Shown: one piece after another, positions 1 through 12,544 of the stretch | Numbering within the stretch: position 1 is the first letter of the stretch | How the letters are laid out: each line of letters opens with the position of its first letter | Translations under genes and position numbers: made by a program | The notes under the pieces: generated by a model | The model's input: the letters and a program-made list of their open reading frames with translations, nothing else | What the model was told of the DNA's origin: nothing | The model's database searches: none | Assembly (NCBI GenBank): GCA_034440615.1 | Contig: JAOTOM010005145.1 | Coordinates: 1,122,001-1,186,000, forward strand | DNA length: 64,000 nucleotides | From: Ashinkailepas kermadecensis | Taxonomy: Eukaryota; Arthropoda; Thecostraca; Neolepadidae | Direction of reading: 5' to 3'

Positions 1-392
1 ACCCACTTGACGGTTGGAGCGTTAGTCACATCACATGTAGTGATGGCTGTCGGCGCCAGGCCGAGCTGATCTGCACGGCTCCGAGCCGCGCCGCGCCTGC
101 GGCATGTGTCATCGGGCTGGCCCGGCGGCGCAGTGTGACGCTCTGTCACAGGGGCAGCTGACTCAGGCCCGGCTCAAATCGATCCCCAGTGTGCGAGTGC
201 GGGGGTGAATCACCCCCGTCCACCCCCGGCCCACATGATTCACCAGGCGGTGGCCGGCCCATCGACCGCCGCCGTCCCCCTCCCGGCGGCGCGGCCACTT
301 CACCCGAGCCCGCCCCGCCCCGCCCCGCCCCGCCCCGCCCCGCCCCTCCTCATGGCGCGCCGTAACGTGGCCACAGTCGCCACAGGGTCCAC
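1..392. other. GC-rich sequence without recognised gene
   Basis: GC-rich DNA with a short CGCCC-type run near 311-345. Open frames exist on both strands, but their products are arginine- and proline-rich with no recognisable domain. I see no gene here. Confidence 0.4.
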
Positions 393-722
393 GGTGTACG
401 ACCGGGGTCACCGCATTACCTGCCTTACACGGCCGGTATTACCGCACTACCTGCCTTGCAAGGCCGGGGTCACCGCATTACCTTCCTTGCAAGGCCGGGG
501 TCACCGCATTACCTGCCTTACACGGCCGGTATCACCGCATTACCTGCCTTGCAAGGCCGGGGTCACCGCATTATCTGCCTTGCACGGGCGGGGTCACCGC
601 ATTACCTGCCTTGCAAGGCCGGGGTCACCGCCTTACCTGCCTTGCAAGGCCGGGGTCACCGCATTATCTGCTTTGCACGGTCGGGGTCACCGCATTATCT
701 GCCTTGCACGACCGAGGCCACC
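393..722 (+). repeat. Minisatellite, about 31-bp unit
   Basis: About ten imperfect copies of a unit containing GGGGTCACCGCATTACCTGC followed by CTTGCAAGGCC or a variant. Variation is mostly single substitutions. The open frames that cross it are produced by the repeat itself. Confidence 0.9.
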
Positions 723-1309
723 GCTTGTGCCTGGCACGTAAAGTGTGCATCTTTGCCAAGGGGAGGGCGAATGGGTGAGGGAGGGTGAATGGGTGAGGCG
801 GTAGGCGTGCTTAGGGGGTAGCTGGGGCCATGTATCCCCAAAGGAGGGGTGAGGGTGGAGGAGACGGCAGATGTATAGAGCCACACAGGATGGGGATAGG
901 AGCCATGAGGGTGTAAGGCACACCTGGGCGCCGGCAGCGACTGCTATTCTGACCTTGGACGTCTTTGTTCCCCCGCATAGCGGTGCTGTGAATCGGGGGA
1001 GGAGGAAGCCCAGCTGTGCGAGGTGTCAGTCGGCAGCTTCTGAGGGGCGTCGGTCGTCCCCGTACCGTGCGAATTAGTACAAAGCCGTGTGGTGTATGTC
1101 CACGCGCCGTGACTGGTGAAGTTCAATGGGTGTGGGGGGGGGGTCTGCTTGACCCGTGTGTTGGTTGTGACGCCGGTCGTACGGCCGCTGACAGGCCGCT
1201 CTCCGCTGCAGGTGCCGCGGCGCAATGGCAGTCGACGCGCCATAGCAGCGGCCCGGCGGCGGCGAGAGATGGCCCAGCGGGCCGGCCCGTGCCCGCAGCC
1301 GCACCACCG
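723..1309. other. Unassigned GC-rich sequence
   Basis: A few GGGTGAG-type short repeats lie near 765-800. No domain, RNA gene or transposon could be recognised in any frame. Confidence 0.4.
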
Positions 1310-1806
1310 TGTGCACCACCGTGTCACAGTGGGACCGACCGGAGGGCGGTGCGCCAGCTGAGCGGAGCCTTCCTCAGCGACACGGCCAACGGGGCGCCAC
1401 CGTGTCACGGTGGGACGGACCAGCGGACGGCGGCCAGCTGAGCGGAGCCTCCCTCAGTGACACGGCCAACGGGGCGCCACCGTGTCACGGTGGGACGGAC
1501 CATCGGACGGCGGCCAGCTGAGCGGAACCTCCCTCAGTGACACGGCCAACGGGGCGCCACCGTGTCACGGTGGGACGGACCAGCGGACGGCGGCCAGCTG
1601 AGCGGAGCCTCCCTCAGTGACACGGCCAACGGGGCGCCACCGTGTCACGGTGGGACGGACCAGCGGACGGCGGCCAGCTGAGCGGAGCCTCCCTCAGTGA
1701 CACGGCCAACGGGGCGCCACCGTGTCACGGTGGGACGGACCAGCGGACGGCGGCCAGCTGAGCGGAACCTCCCTCAGCGACACGGCCAACGGGGCGCCAC
1801 CGTGTG
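1310..1806 (+). repeat. Minisatellite, 80-bp unit
   Basis: The motif CGTGTCACGGTGGGACGGAC recurs at 1401, 1481, 1561, 1641 and 1721, giving an exact 80-bp period. Copies are nearly identical, differing at a few sites such as CAGCGGACGG versus CATCGGACGG. The first copy is diverged. 80 is not a multiple of three, so the array does not preserve a reading frame. Confidence 0.95.
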
Positions 1807-1949
1807 CTCTGTTGTGAGCGCCGGCGCGAGCGGCCATGAGTGCGATGGATGTGAGCGAGGGCCAGTGCCCGTCGGCGATGGACACGGACGCGGCGACGGT
1901 GCTGACGGTGCGGCCTGCCGCCGTCCTCCCGCCAGACCGGCCGATCAAC

Positions 1950-3130
1950 AGCGCAGGTCAGTACAGCCACGTCAGTACCGCGCAGGTCAGTACAGCGCAG
2001 GTCAGTACCGCGCAGGTCAGTACAGCCACGTCAGTACCGCGCAGGTCAGTACAGCCACGTCAGTACAGCGCAGGTCAGTACAGCGCAGGTCAGTACAGCC
2101 ACGTCAGTACAGCGCAGGTCAGTACAGCCACGTCAGTACCGCGCAGGTCAGTACAGCGCAGGTCAGTACAGCGCAGGTCAGTACAGCCACGTCAGTACCG
2201 CGCAGGTCAGTACAGCGCAGGTCAGTACAGCGCAGGTCAGTACCGCGCAGGTCAGTACCGCGCAGGTCAGTACAGCCACGTCAGTACAGCGCAGGTCAGT
2301 ACAGCCACGTCAGTACCGCGCAGGTCAGTACAGCGCAGGTCAGTACAGCGCAGGTCAGTACAGCCACGTCAGTACCGCGCAGGTCAGTACAGCGCAGGTC
2401 AGTACAGCCACGTCAGTACAGCGCAGGTCAGTACAGCGCAGGTCAGCACAGCCACGTCAGTACCGCGCAGGTCAGTACAGCGCAGGTCAGTACAGCGCAG
2501 GTCAGCACAGCCACGTGTACCGCGCAGGTCAGTACGCGCAGTGTACAGCGCAGGTCAGTACAGCGCAGGTCAGTACAGCCACGTCAGTACCGCGCAGGTC
2601 AGTACAGCGCAGGTCAGTACAGCCACGTCAGCACAGCGCAGGTCAGTACAGCGCAGGTCAGTACAGCCACGTCAGTACCGCGCAGGTCAGTACAGCGCAG
2701 GTCAGTACAGCGCAGGTCAGTACAGCCACGTCAGTACCGCGCAGGTCAGTACAGCGCAGGTCAGTACAGCCACGTCAGTACCGCGCAGGTCAGTACAGCG
2801 CAGGTCAGTACAGCCACGTCAGCACAGCGCAGGTCAGTACAGCGCAGGTCAGTACAGCCACGTCAGTACCGCGCAGGTCAGTACAGCGCAGGTCAGTACA
2901 GCGCAGGTCAGTACAGCCACGTCAGTACCGCGCAGGTCAGTACAGCGCAGGTCAGTACAGCCACGTCAGCACAGCGCAGGTCAGTACAGCGCAGGTCAGC
3001 ACAGCCACGTCAGTACCGCGCAGGTCAGTACAGCGCAGGTCAGCACAGCCACGTCAGTACCGCGCAGGTCAGTACAGCGCAGGTCAGTACAGCCACGTCA
3101 GTACAGCGCAGGTCAGTACAGCCACGTCCA
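1950..3130 (+). repeat. Minisatellite of alternating 14- and 15-bp units
   Basis: A 1.2-kb array of two related words, GTCAGTACAGCGCAG (or GTCAGTACCGCGCAG) and GTCAGTACAGCCAC, in irregular order. Mixing 14- and 15-mers repeatedly shifts frame, yet the words lack stop codons, so long open frames appear in several frames. No coding role is supported. Confidence 0.95.
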
Positions 3131-3221
3131 GCACGCCCGCTCGCGGCTAGGAATGCAGTATTTCTGGCCCTGTAGCTGGTAAACCAACTTGCACAGCTGC
3201 AACGCCAACTTTCTATGTTTG

Positions 3222-3366
3222 CGAAATGATCGGCGTAGCCGCCGCGTCATAAAGCGCCAAATGGTCAGCGTAGCCTCCGCGTCATAAAGCGCCAAATACT
3301 CAACGTAGCTGCCGCGTCATAAAGCGCCAAATGCTCAGCGAAGCCGCCGCGTCATAAAGCGCCAAA
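3222..3366 (+). repeat. Minisatellite, 35-bp unit
   Basis: Four to five copies of a unit with the core GCGTCATAAAGCGCCAAAT, spaced 35 bp apart (for example 3244 and 3279). Confidence 0.85.
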
Positions 3367-5280
3367 TCAGTCCATCCTTCGGTGCAAACTTGAACTTTGT
3401 AATTTGCAACAGCATGCCTGGTGATCCTCCACATACAGCGGAAGGGTCACGATAGGTCAGGGATAGTTCGGGTGGTGGTGGTGTGAGACAACGCAGGACC
3501 AATGTCGGCGAGAACAGTGGACGCATGGACGCCCTGTGGACGCGCACAGGGCTTGCCGACAAACCACAACCACCACCAGAGAACCTGTTCAAGTTTAGTA
3601 TAGTCGAGGACTGGGTCTCTACAGTCTCAGCAACCTTCAGTGTGCTTTCAGCCCAGTACGTTTCAATTTACTTTTTACTGTTTGGCCGTGGCATCGTAAG
3701 TAGCGAGCGGAATTCGAAACTCATGCCGTTCGGTATGATATGCATGTATATATATATATATGCAGGTTCCAAAATTCCTTTCAAGTTAGGTGTCGGATGT
3801 AAGACAAATTTGTCCGCGATAGGAAAATATCAGCGATAGAGTGATCGAAATAAGGTTCGCTAAATTATACACGCCATCATTTTCTGCCCGATTTATTCGT
3901 TGATTAAGTGATTGTTTGATTGATGTTTGTGTGCAATGGTCGAGTATTTTGGGTGTTATGCTATTTTGCTAGGTTGCTACTTTGCTATTTTGCCGTCGCT
4001 ATTTAGTAGTAAACTTTTATTCTAAATATTTCCTGAAAATATGAAGTCATTGGAAGGTGTCTTCCGTGTTTATTGCGCTTCGTTGCCATGCATTTCAGTA
4101 TAATTAAGCTTACATATCAGTATCGTTTTGCTTCGTAAAATAATAGGAAGTGGTCGTGGAATACGAGAAAAAGTATTCCGTTTCAATCCACAGTCTTCTG
4201 CACCATATTGATATTTATTTTATCTATAGCTCCGAAGGTCAGGTGTCGAAGCACATCCCTGTTTTTTTTTTTTCATAATCAATTGACATCCTATTTCACT
4301 TCGTTCTCGCTAGATGGAAACCGCTGAAAGGTTCTGGACTGTGTTTGTTTCCATACGTCACCTGACTGGTATGAATCGTTAGGCATCATACGGCTATGGC
4401 GCAGCTGGTTTTATTGTGGTCTGCGGCAGTCCAGAACAGCTCTCACGCCGGTTTGAGACGTGAGCGCAAAGTACTATGCAGATATTTCAATCTTCATCAA
4501 AGTGTGGAACTTTGTGGAATGTTTCATTTTGCATCTTCTATATGTTGCTAATGCTTATTATCTATTGTGAGATATACTGATATTTGGACCCGCCACGAAT
4601 TGCTCGATATCGGGATATGGGAAAGACATCTGAGCCGATGTAAGACAAATTATGTTAGGTATCAATTTCCATCAAAGCTGACGGAATTTGAAAACACTAT
4701 ATATATGTATATATACACGTAGTGTGCGTGTAAGCATGTATATGTCAGTATATTGTGAAATATAGGAATAGGAGCACATGCACAGTACAGCGAAAGGGAC
4801 GACGGAAATCGTGAGGAGGACAAATCACTTTTCAAGTCTATTAGTGTCATGCAACTCCAATAATGTTGACAGTTAAAGCCCAGAAATACTGGGCCAGGGC
4901 ACGCGTGTCGTGATCCTAGTACACAAGAACTGCATACATAGCCTGTGGATTCACAGAGCACGATTCACATCGGTGTCAATCGTGATCCGAGTGAGCCAGA
5001 CGATTGCTTAGTTCGTTCATCCGAACATTCACGTGCAATTTCGTGCTCACTGATAACGCTTCCGAGGTTCTTGTGTTTCTAACCCTGAATAGCCCAGCAA
5101 GTTCATGCGAGACCCAAGTAGACGGACCCCTGGTGGACCATCCCCCGAGATGGTGATACCCACAGGCATGTATAGCCTGGTGAGGATGTCGGCCAACATT
5201 GCTAAGCACTGCCCCAGGCGCGACTGGTGAGCCCTGTCGAGAGCAGAGGATCGTCACCGCAGGTGGCGTGTCACCGGGCT
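3367..5280. other. AT-rich unique sequence, no gene recognised
   Basis: Composition drops to AT-rich from about 3600, with small AT runs near 3747 and 4700 and a poly-T tract near 4263. Open frames are short and match nothing I know. The change from the GC-rich minisatellite blocks on both sides is sharp. Confidence 0.4.
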
Positions 5281-5430
5281 GCCGCAGCCCCGGCTCCCAC
5301 CCCAACTGCGGGTCCAGCTCCGGCTCCGGCTCCGGCCCCAGCCCCGGCCCCGGCCCCGGCCTCAGCTCCGGCCCAGGATCAGGCCCCGGCCCGGGATCAG
5401 GTCCCGGCCCAGGATCAGGCCGGACACAAG
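5281..5430. repeat. GC-rich proline/glycine-type simple repeat
   Basis: Short CCGGCTCCGGC and CCCAGGATCAGG words repeat irregularly. Translation gives Pro-Ala or Gly-Ser runs depending on strand. It is low-complexity DNA rather than a domain. Confidence 0.7.
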
Positions 5431-5814
5431 GTGACGGGTGCATCCGGTCTGATTGACGAATGCTAGCACTCATGCGTACCTCGTGCATGTCCGCATGCGA
5501 CAGGTTGGCTGACCGCTGACCAGCGGTGCACTCAGTAGTATCGCAGTAGACTCCAGGCGCGCTCAGGGCAGCTACAGAGGCGCACCCGGGGTGGGGGTCT
5601 GCAGGCACGCCCAGTGGAGCTGTAGAGGTGTACTCGGGAGAGACACTGACGCACGCTCTGTCGATGCAGCACGTAGGCACGCCTGTGTGTTTTGGTCCTC
5701 GGCCTCAGTCGCACGTCATGACGCTGTCTGTGCGCGCTCGGTGTCAGCCAGTTTGCTGGGGGGGGGAATGCCCCTGTCCCCCCTGTTTCTACACGTATGG
5801 TACGCAGCACACAA

Positions 5815-8800
5815 GAGCAGTCTGCACACGGCACACAGGACACAGCAGCAGTCCCCAGACGGTACACAGCACACAACAGCGGTCTAGAGATAGCACATAG
5901 TACACAGCAGTGGTATAGAGAGATACACAGCGCCTAATAGTGCTCCAGGGACGGTACGTTGCACAACAAAGATCTGCGGTCGGCATACAACCATGGCTGG
6001 TAGCAGCCGGCTGAAATTGTTTTCTGCTGCTGGTTTTTACCGGCTGAAACTGTGGCTGAAATTAGGATGGCGAAATATGGCAATAATGGGAACACTAATT
6101 AAATCGAACTATCTAGCTTAGTTAATATTCCATCCTTTCCTCTTATGTACATCACGTAGCTCATTCCTGCCCATTATTTGACTTGAAGTTGGTAGCCACG
6201 GAAAATAACCACTTAAGAGCTCTGACTGATTTTGATTGCCAATGCCATTTAGCTCATTCTGGTTCTATGGATCAATTTCTTGTAGGAGTCTCAGGTCATG
6301 AAGGAAAATGATAGTTTTGGTTCTCTAATTGAAATTAGTTGTGTCATCTGAATAAGCATAACGTTCTAACAAGATCCAACATTGTTCACCTTAATTCAAC
6401 AAACAACAGCGGTATGCGATTCGCACAGAACACAACAGCAATCTACAGTCTACACACAGCACACAAAGGAGGTCTACAGTTGATACACAACACGCAGAAC
6501 GATCTACAGTCGGCGTAGAACAAACAGCGAGCCACAGTCGGTACACAACACAGCAGTGGTCTGCAGTCGGTACACAACACAACAGCGGTCTGCAGTCGGT
6601 ACACAACACAACAGCGGTCTGCAGTCGGTACACAACACAACAGCGGTCTGCAGTCGGTACACAACACAGCAGTGGTCTGCAGTCGGTACACAACACAACA
6701 GCGGTCTGCAGTCGGTACACAACACAGCAGTGGTCTGCAGTCGGTACACAACACAACAGCGGTCTGCAGTCGGTACACAACACAACAGCGGTCTGCAGTC
6801 GGTACACAACACAACAGCGGTCTGCAGTCGGTACACAACACAACAGCGGTCTGCAGTCGGTACACAACACACACCAATAATCTGCAGTCGATGTACAGCA
6901 CACACCAGCAGTCTGCAGTCGATACACAGCACACACACCAGTAATCTGCAGTCGATACACAACACACACCAGCAGTCTACAGTCGATGTACAACACACAC
7001 CAGTAATCTGCAGTCGATGTACAGCACAAACACCAGCAGTCTGCAGTCGATACACAGCAAACACCAGCAGTCTACAGTCGATGTACAGCACACACACCAG
7101 CAGTCTGCAGTCGATGTACAGCACACACACCAGCAGTATGCAGTCGATGTACAGCACACACCAGCAGTCTACAGTCGATACACAGCAAACACCAGTAGTC
7201 TGCAGTCGATGTGCAGCACACACCAGCAGTCTGCAGTCGATGTACAGCACACACCAGCAGTCTACAGTCGATACACAACACACACCAGCAGTCTACAGTC
7301 GATGTACAGCACACACCAGCAGTCTACAGTCGATGTACAACACACACCAGCAGTCTACAGTCGATGTACAGCACACACCAGCAGTCTGCAGTCGATACAC
7401 AACACACACCAGCAGTCTACCAGCAAACACCAGCAGTCTACAGTCGATATACAGCACACACACCAGCAGTCTGCAGTCGATGTACAGCACACACACCAGC
7501 AGTCTGCAGTCGATGTACAGCACACACCAGCAGTCTGCAGTCGATACACAGCACACACCAGCAGTCTACAGTCGATACACAGCACACACCAGCAGTCTAC
7601 AGTCGATGTACAGCACACACCAGCAGTCTACAGTCGATGTACAACACACACCAGCAGTCTACAGTCGATGTACAGCACACACCAGCAGTCTACAGTCGAT
7701 TTACAGCACACACCAGCAGTCTACAGTCGATGTACAGCACACACACCAGCAGTCTACAGTCGATACACAACACACACCAGCAGTATACAGTCGATGTACA
7801 GCACATACCAGCAGTCTACAGTCGATGTACAGCACACACCAGCAGTCTACAGTCGATACACAACACACACCAGCAGTCTGCAGTCGATGTACAGCACACA
7901 CCAGCAGTCTACAGTCGATGTACAGCACACACCAGCAGTCTACAGTCGATGTACAGCACACACCAGCAGTCTACAGTCGATGTACAGCACACACACCAGC
8001 AGTCTACAGTCGATACACAACACACACCAGCAGTCTACAGTCGATATACAGCACACACCAGCAGTCTACAGTCGATGTACAGCACACACCAGCAGTCTAC
8101 AGTCGATGTACAGCACACACCAGCAGTCTACAGTCGATACATAACACACACCAGCAGTCTACAGTCGATACACAACACACACCAGCAGTCTACAGTCGAT
8201 GTACAGCACACACCAGCAGTCTACAGTCGATGTACAGCACACACCAGCAGTCTACAGTCGATACACAACACACACCAGCAGTCTACAGTCGATACACAAC
8301 ACACACAGGCAGTCTACAGTCGATAAACAACGCACACCAGCAGTCTACAGTCGATGTACAGCACACACCAGCAGTCTACAGTCGATACACAACATACACC
8401 AGCAGTCTACAGTCGATACACAACACACACCAGCAGTCTACAGTCGATGTACAGCACACACCAGCAGTCTACAGTCGATGTACAACACACACCAGCAGTC
8501 TACAGTCGATACACAACACATACCAGCAGTCTACAGTCGATGTACAGCACACACCAGCAGTCTACAGTCGATGTACAGCACACACACCAGCAGTCTACAG
8601 TCGATACACAACACACACCAGCAGTCTGCAGTCGATGTACAGCACACACCAGCAGTCTACAGTCGATGTACAGCACACACACCAGCAGTCTGCAGTCGAT
8701 ACACAACACACACCAGCAGTCTACCAGCAAACACCAGCAGTCTACAGTCGATACACAACACACACCAGCAGTCTACAGTCTATGTACAGCACACACCAGC

Positions 8801-8985
8801 AGTCTACAGTCGATGTACAGCACACACCAGCAGTCTACAGTCGATACACAACACACACCAGCAGTGTACAGTCTATGTACAGCACACACCAGCAGTCTAC
8901 AGTCGATGTACAGCACACACCAGCAGTCTACAGTCGATACACAACACACACCAGCAGTCTGCAGTCGGTACACGTACCGAGGACA
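5815..8985 (+). repeat. Large 29/31-bp minisatellite, interrupted once
   Basis: From about 6540 to 6870 the unit is 29 bp (core CAGCGGTCTGCAGTCGGTA). From 6870 to 8985 it is 31 bp (core CACACCAGCAGTCTACAGTC then GATGT or GATAC). Degenerate ancestors lie at 5815-5985, separated by unrelated DNA at 5990-6405. Several very long open frames on both strands are artefacts of the unit lacking stops. Confidence 0.95.
5990..6405. other. Non-repeat block splitting a minisatellite
   Basis: About 415 bp of AT-rich unique sequence sits between degenerate array copies on its left and array copies on its right. This looks like an insertion or a retained non-repeat island. I could not define terminal repeats or a clear target duplication. 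Confidence 0.45.
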
Positions 8986-8989
8986 CGTC

Positions 8990-10008
8990 CTCCCTGTGGT
9001 GGAAATGCAGAAGCTGACGTGTGTCAGTGTGACACGGACTTGGTATTCAAGATACAGCATGGTCTTCAGCCCGCACAACTTCAATCTGGACTCATCGGTG
9101 AGAGTCGATGAGTTGAACTACATTTCGAACTTGACGACACGCACTCTCTCGACACGTTGTTGCTACGGAACGATCCGTGCTGAACTTGGACAACCGCCGC
9201 TATCGATTTAGCGTACTGCTATCGTTTGTGGAGAGCCGTGAGACGGATGGGCAGTCCCAACCGCCGGGTGGGTCGCATTTCCCATGGCTCCCGGATCCTT
9301 AGCGCCAACTCCGGGCAATAAATCGAGCCTACTCCGGTTGCGGCTGTGGCGTCCGGATCTGCCGGCTCGCACCGTGGCCTTTCCTCAGCGGTCGTGACCT
9401 TCGCGTGTCCGACAGACGGATCACCGACGCGCGCGCGACAGTCGGGCCTCCCACGCGCCGCCCTGCCGGATGGTGTGAGCTGAGCGGCTGCGGTGTGGCC
9501 GCTGACAGCAGCTGGTGTCTGCTCCTCAGTGGGTGTCGCACCTGTGCACAGTGTGATATATCGAGGGAAAAACCGGCCAGAAATCATTGCAGACAAAGTA
9601 TGCTAGTTACAGGGGCGATTTTGGTCTCAATCGAACGAGCTTCAAATTTAGAACATATGGAGGTCCTCTATTGCCCTAAAGATTGCTTAACCCAGGAATG
9701 TAGAGGTCATACCTACTAGAGGGAAGGGAGCATTCCTCTCCCTTCATTTTGCTTCCGCAAAATATCTCAGGAACCAATTGAGGTAGATAGCTGAAATTGT
9801 GCACACACCTACATGAGTACCTAGTGTACCTTGTTTTAAAAGATCGACATCCGGCCATGCATGATAACATCATAATGACGTCATAAGCGAAGTCCATGGG
9901 CGCTCATATATCTGATAAGTATTTGTTAGCGTTTGCTATGCGAGCATTCTGCACTGTAAATATCATCTAATAATTGCTACGGAGAATAGATCCAAGATCT
10001 CCTTGTCC
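8990..10008. other. Unassigned sequence
   Basis: Mixed-composition DNA between the 31-bp array and the transposase relic. No domain, tRNA or repeat was recognised. Short frames around 9220-9600 are arginine-rich and look spurious. Confidence 0.4.
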
Positions 10009-11430
10009 TCAGTGGCTGAAATTATGCCAAAACATAACCATAATATATGACACACCGATAGAATCTGGGTCTCTGAAGAAGGCACGTCGAGTCATGTTCC
10101 CGTCGTTAGACGTACCCGAACCACCCGCACGTGGCTGATCCACAAGACCCAGTCTCTCCCGGAACTGCCGCTGTAATTTCGTCTTCCTTTCTTTCACACA
10201 CTGATCTTTCCTTTCCCAGAGAACCTTTCCCAGGTTTTCTTCGCCACACCACCCACACTTTGACCTCCAGACGGTAAGATATGTGGAGCATCGAATCCAG
10301 GCATGCATAGTTGAGAGACCGAGCTGGCATGTACCCTCGCGGGCAGGTCGAGCCGCGGCAGCAGACGGGTCCTTCATCTGACGAGGTGTGCACCCACAGA
10401 TGGTGCATGTCATGCTGCTGCCAGTTGGTCAGAGCGTTCGACACCTTGCCGTCAATCATGGTGAGTTGAAGATTGTACGCCACTATGAGACTGGTGCCGT
10501 CTGTTGCGGTGATGCAAGTCGGCCTCAGTAGACGTATCTCGGATTCAACACTGTCTCGTTCTTTCCGGGAGGCCTCTCTTATTTCGCGCTTGTACTGGAT
10601 CCGCAACGGCCGGCAGAAGCGGGTTGAAGACGGCGTTGGGTTGGTCCAGACGCAAGTGCCACCAACCGTCAGTTGCAAAGGCACCAGAGTGGCACAGCAC
10701 ATATTTTGTTCTGCAGCTTTATCGCCGTCTCCCATCTGTTTGTATACAGATTTCTCCGTTAAATCCCCATTTGACGTGAAGCACCGCCGAAGTGTAGGTG
10801 CTGGATGACGTCGACGGCTGGTCGGCAGGTGAAGCTGAGTTGGTACGGGCGACAGACGGCAGACATGCCACCAGCCGCTTCGTCGTATGATCCAGGAGAG
10901 CCTGCAGAGTCACCTCAGCTGACGTCTCAATGAATTGCATGCTGCTGGATGCCGGATAGCACTCTACCTTGACCTCTCATGCACCTTTCCATAGGCGGGC
11001 AGGATAGGATGTCTTTCTTCGACGCATCATTCGTCACTCGGCGGACAATACGGTAGCCGTGCACAGACAAGCCAGCTGACACACACATTGCCAGCGCCCG
11101 GTCTCCTGAAACGCACTCGGGATGGCTCACTTTAGAGCTTCTGAGAGCCCGGCAAATCTTGCTCAACCGATTCGGTGATGCCCCCACCTGTCGCAACACG
11201 AAAGCCACGTTCTCCATGCCCTCAGTACGAGCACTTTGCCTGGCAGCCTCCACGAGCTGCAGAGAACTGTGCTGTTGAGCAACTCTTGAGGACGCCCGAC
11301 GCGCTGAGCTGATCATAGATTATACCTGGTCGCCCTCGCGTTTCCTCCACGACCTCGTCATCAAAGCGGGTCTTGGCTGCATCATCACTCACGACGTGGT
11401 CATCACGCCTCAGGAACACGGAGAACACTT
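10009..11430 (-). pseudogene. Transib-like (RAG1-related) transposase relic
   Basis: Reading the minus strand from about 11430 down and changing frame several times gives a recognisable Transib transposase. In order I see an N-terminal GRP-type segment, a helical part (11316-10990), the VTLQALLDHTTKRLV motif (near 10910), KWGFNG (near 10760), NPTPSSTRFCRPLRIQY (near 10640), LTMIDGK (near 10453), LSTMHAWIR (near 10310) and GTSNDGNMTRRAFF (near 10090). Similarity stops there, so the C-terminal third that should carry the last catalytic Glu is missing. The position expected to hold the first catalytic Asp (WGFDG) reads Asn (10758-10760); the Asp of MIDGK (10451-10453) remains. Frameshifts, the Asp-to-Asn change and the truncation make it inactive. 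Family assignment is from remembered motifs. Confidence 0.82.
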
Positions 11431-11487
11431 CGTCTCCCGAAAGATAAGTCGCAAACGACTTCTAAATTTATCCTGGGCTCGCTCATA

Positions 11488-11543
11488 TGGGCGCCAAATG
11501 ACCCCGCAGTCGGCGCGCCCTTAAACCCAAATAATCAATCAAC
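11488..11543 (+). mobile_element. Diverged copy of the 55-bp mini-retroposon
   Basis: Contains GCGCCCTTAAACCCAAATAA and a CAATCAAC tail, aligning end to end with the copies at 16239, 18236 and 32269. It starts with the same TGGGCGC. It is the most diverged of the four and I see no clear target-site duplication. Confidence 0.6.
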
Positions 11544-11759
11544 ATTTAACCGGCTTTCCTTTAAGTTCTTGGCAATCAAGTCGGTCGCCTTTTTCATGTC
11601 CACAATCGAGGACTCACTCGGGAGATAGCCCCGAGGGATTTTCTCCATAACCAACTGCAAACTATAATTAAACACATGAACATAATAGTTTTCACGCCCA
11701 AACGCTTTTGCACTGGTTAACAAGTCCGCTAATTCCTCTCTGCTGACGCGCACCTCCAT
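11535..11759 (-). other. Small open frame, 74 codons, unrecognised
   Basis: An ATG at 11759-11757 opens a 74-residue frame beginning MEVRVSREELADLLTSAKAF and ending at a TGA at 11535-11537. Its composition looks protein-like (mixed charged and hydrophobic residues, no repeats), but I do not recognise it. Its stop codon overlaps the tail of the mini-retroposon copy at 11488-11543, which lies antisense. It may be part of a transposon or chance. Confidence 0.2.
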
Positions 11760-11774
11760 GCTCACTGCTCGCAA

Positions 11775-12544
11775 AATCCAACCACACTGACCCGACCCTT
11801 ACAGGCAAGGACAGCTTCCCTGCCATGGGGAACGCTGTACGTGACCTATCTCGACTCAGCCGCCTCATCAGTTAGGGAAGTTTTTTGGCATAGCAACAGC
11901 TGGATCAAGTTACCCGGTCAGAACACCCCGCCAGTCGGGCGTTGCGGCGTCCGGATCGAGCTTCCCCGTGCCGCCCGGGCTGGCCACCGCACCGCACCGA
12001 GGCCTGCCGAGATACAATTAGTCACTACCGGTGTTAGAGCAGCTAGGTGCGGCTGAAACTTGCGGTACATGTAGTCAAAGGATCGCTGATATCATTGGGA
12101 TTGGTCTCTGGTTGTGCGCTGTTGTGTGTTTTTAAACCTTATTCGAACTTCGAGGTACTAAAAAGTTGAACGACTATTGAAATGACTTATTGTTTGATAC
12201 AAAATAGCAAATTGTGAATCGATCTATGCCTTTTTTAATTGCTCAACGCATTGAGAATGTTTTCAGCTATCATTTCATATCTCATTTGCCCAGGGTTTTG
12301 GAATGGATCTTACTTTTATCAGTCGTCAAACGCCGACAACATGTGTGTACATGCGCATCATTTTTCCCGCACGTAATGTTGTCCATGTTCATGGACTTGT
12401 TACTATATAAAATATTATGAACATTTTCCTAAAAACTGTGACCTTTTGTGCTTCAAGTATTTGCTGATGCAATGGCACCACAAATATGTCATAAAAAAAT
12501 AGTCGATAAATGTATTTCTGGCCAGTTTTTTCCCTGGGATGTAT
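11775..12544. other. Unassigned, AT-rich after 12100
   Basis: GC-rich to about 12060, then AT-rich. No gene, RNA or repeat structure recognised. Confidence 0.35.

Noticed and set aside
1697..3182. Open frames of 492 and 448 codons
   Set aside because: They run through 80-bp and 14/15-bp tandem repeats; the words contain no stop codon in any of the frames, and there is no domain.
6391..9211. Frames up to 851 codons on both strands
   Set aside because: Generated by the 29/31-bp minisatellite. Several overlapping frames are equally open and encode only the repeat.
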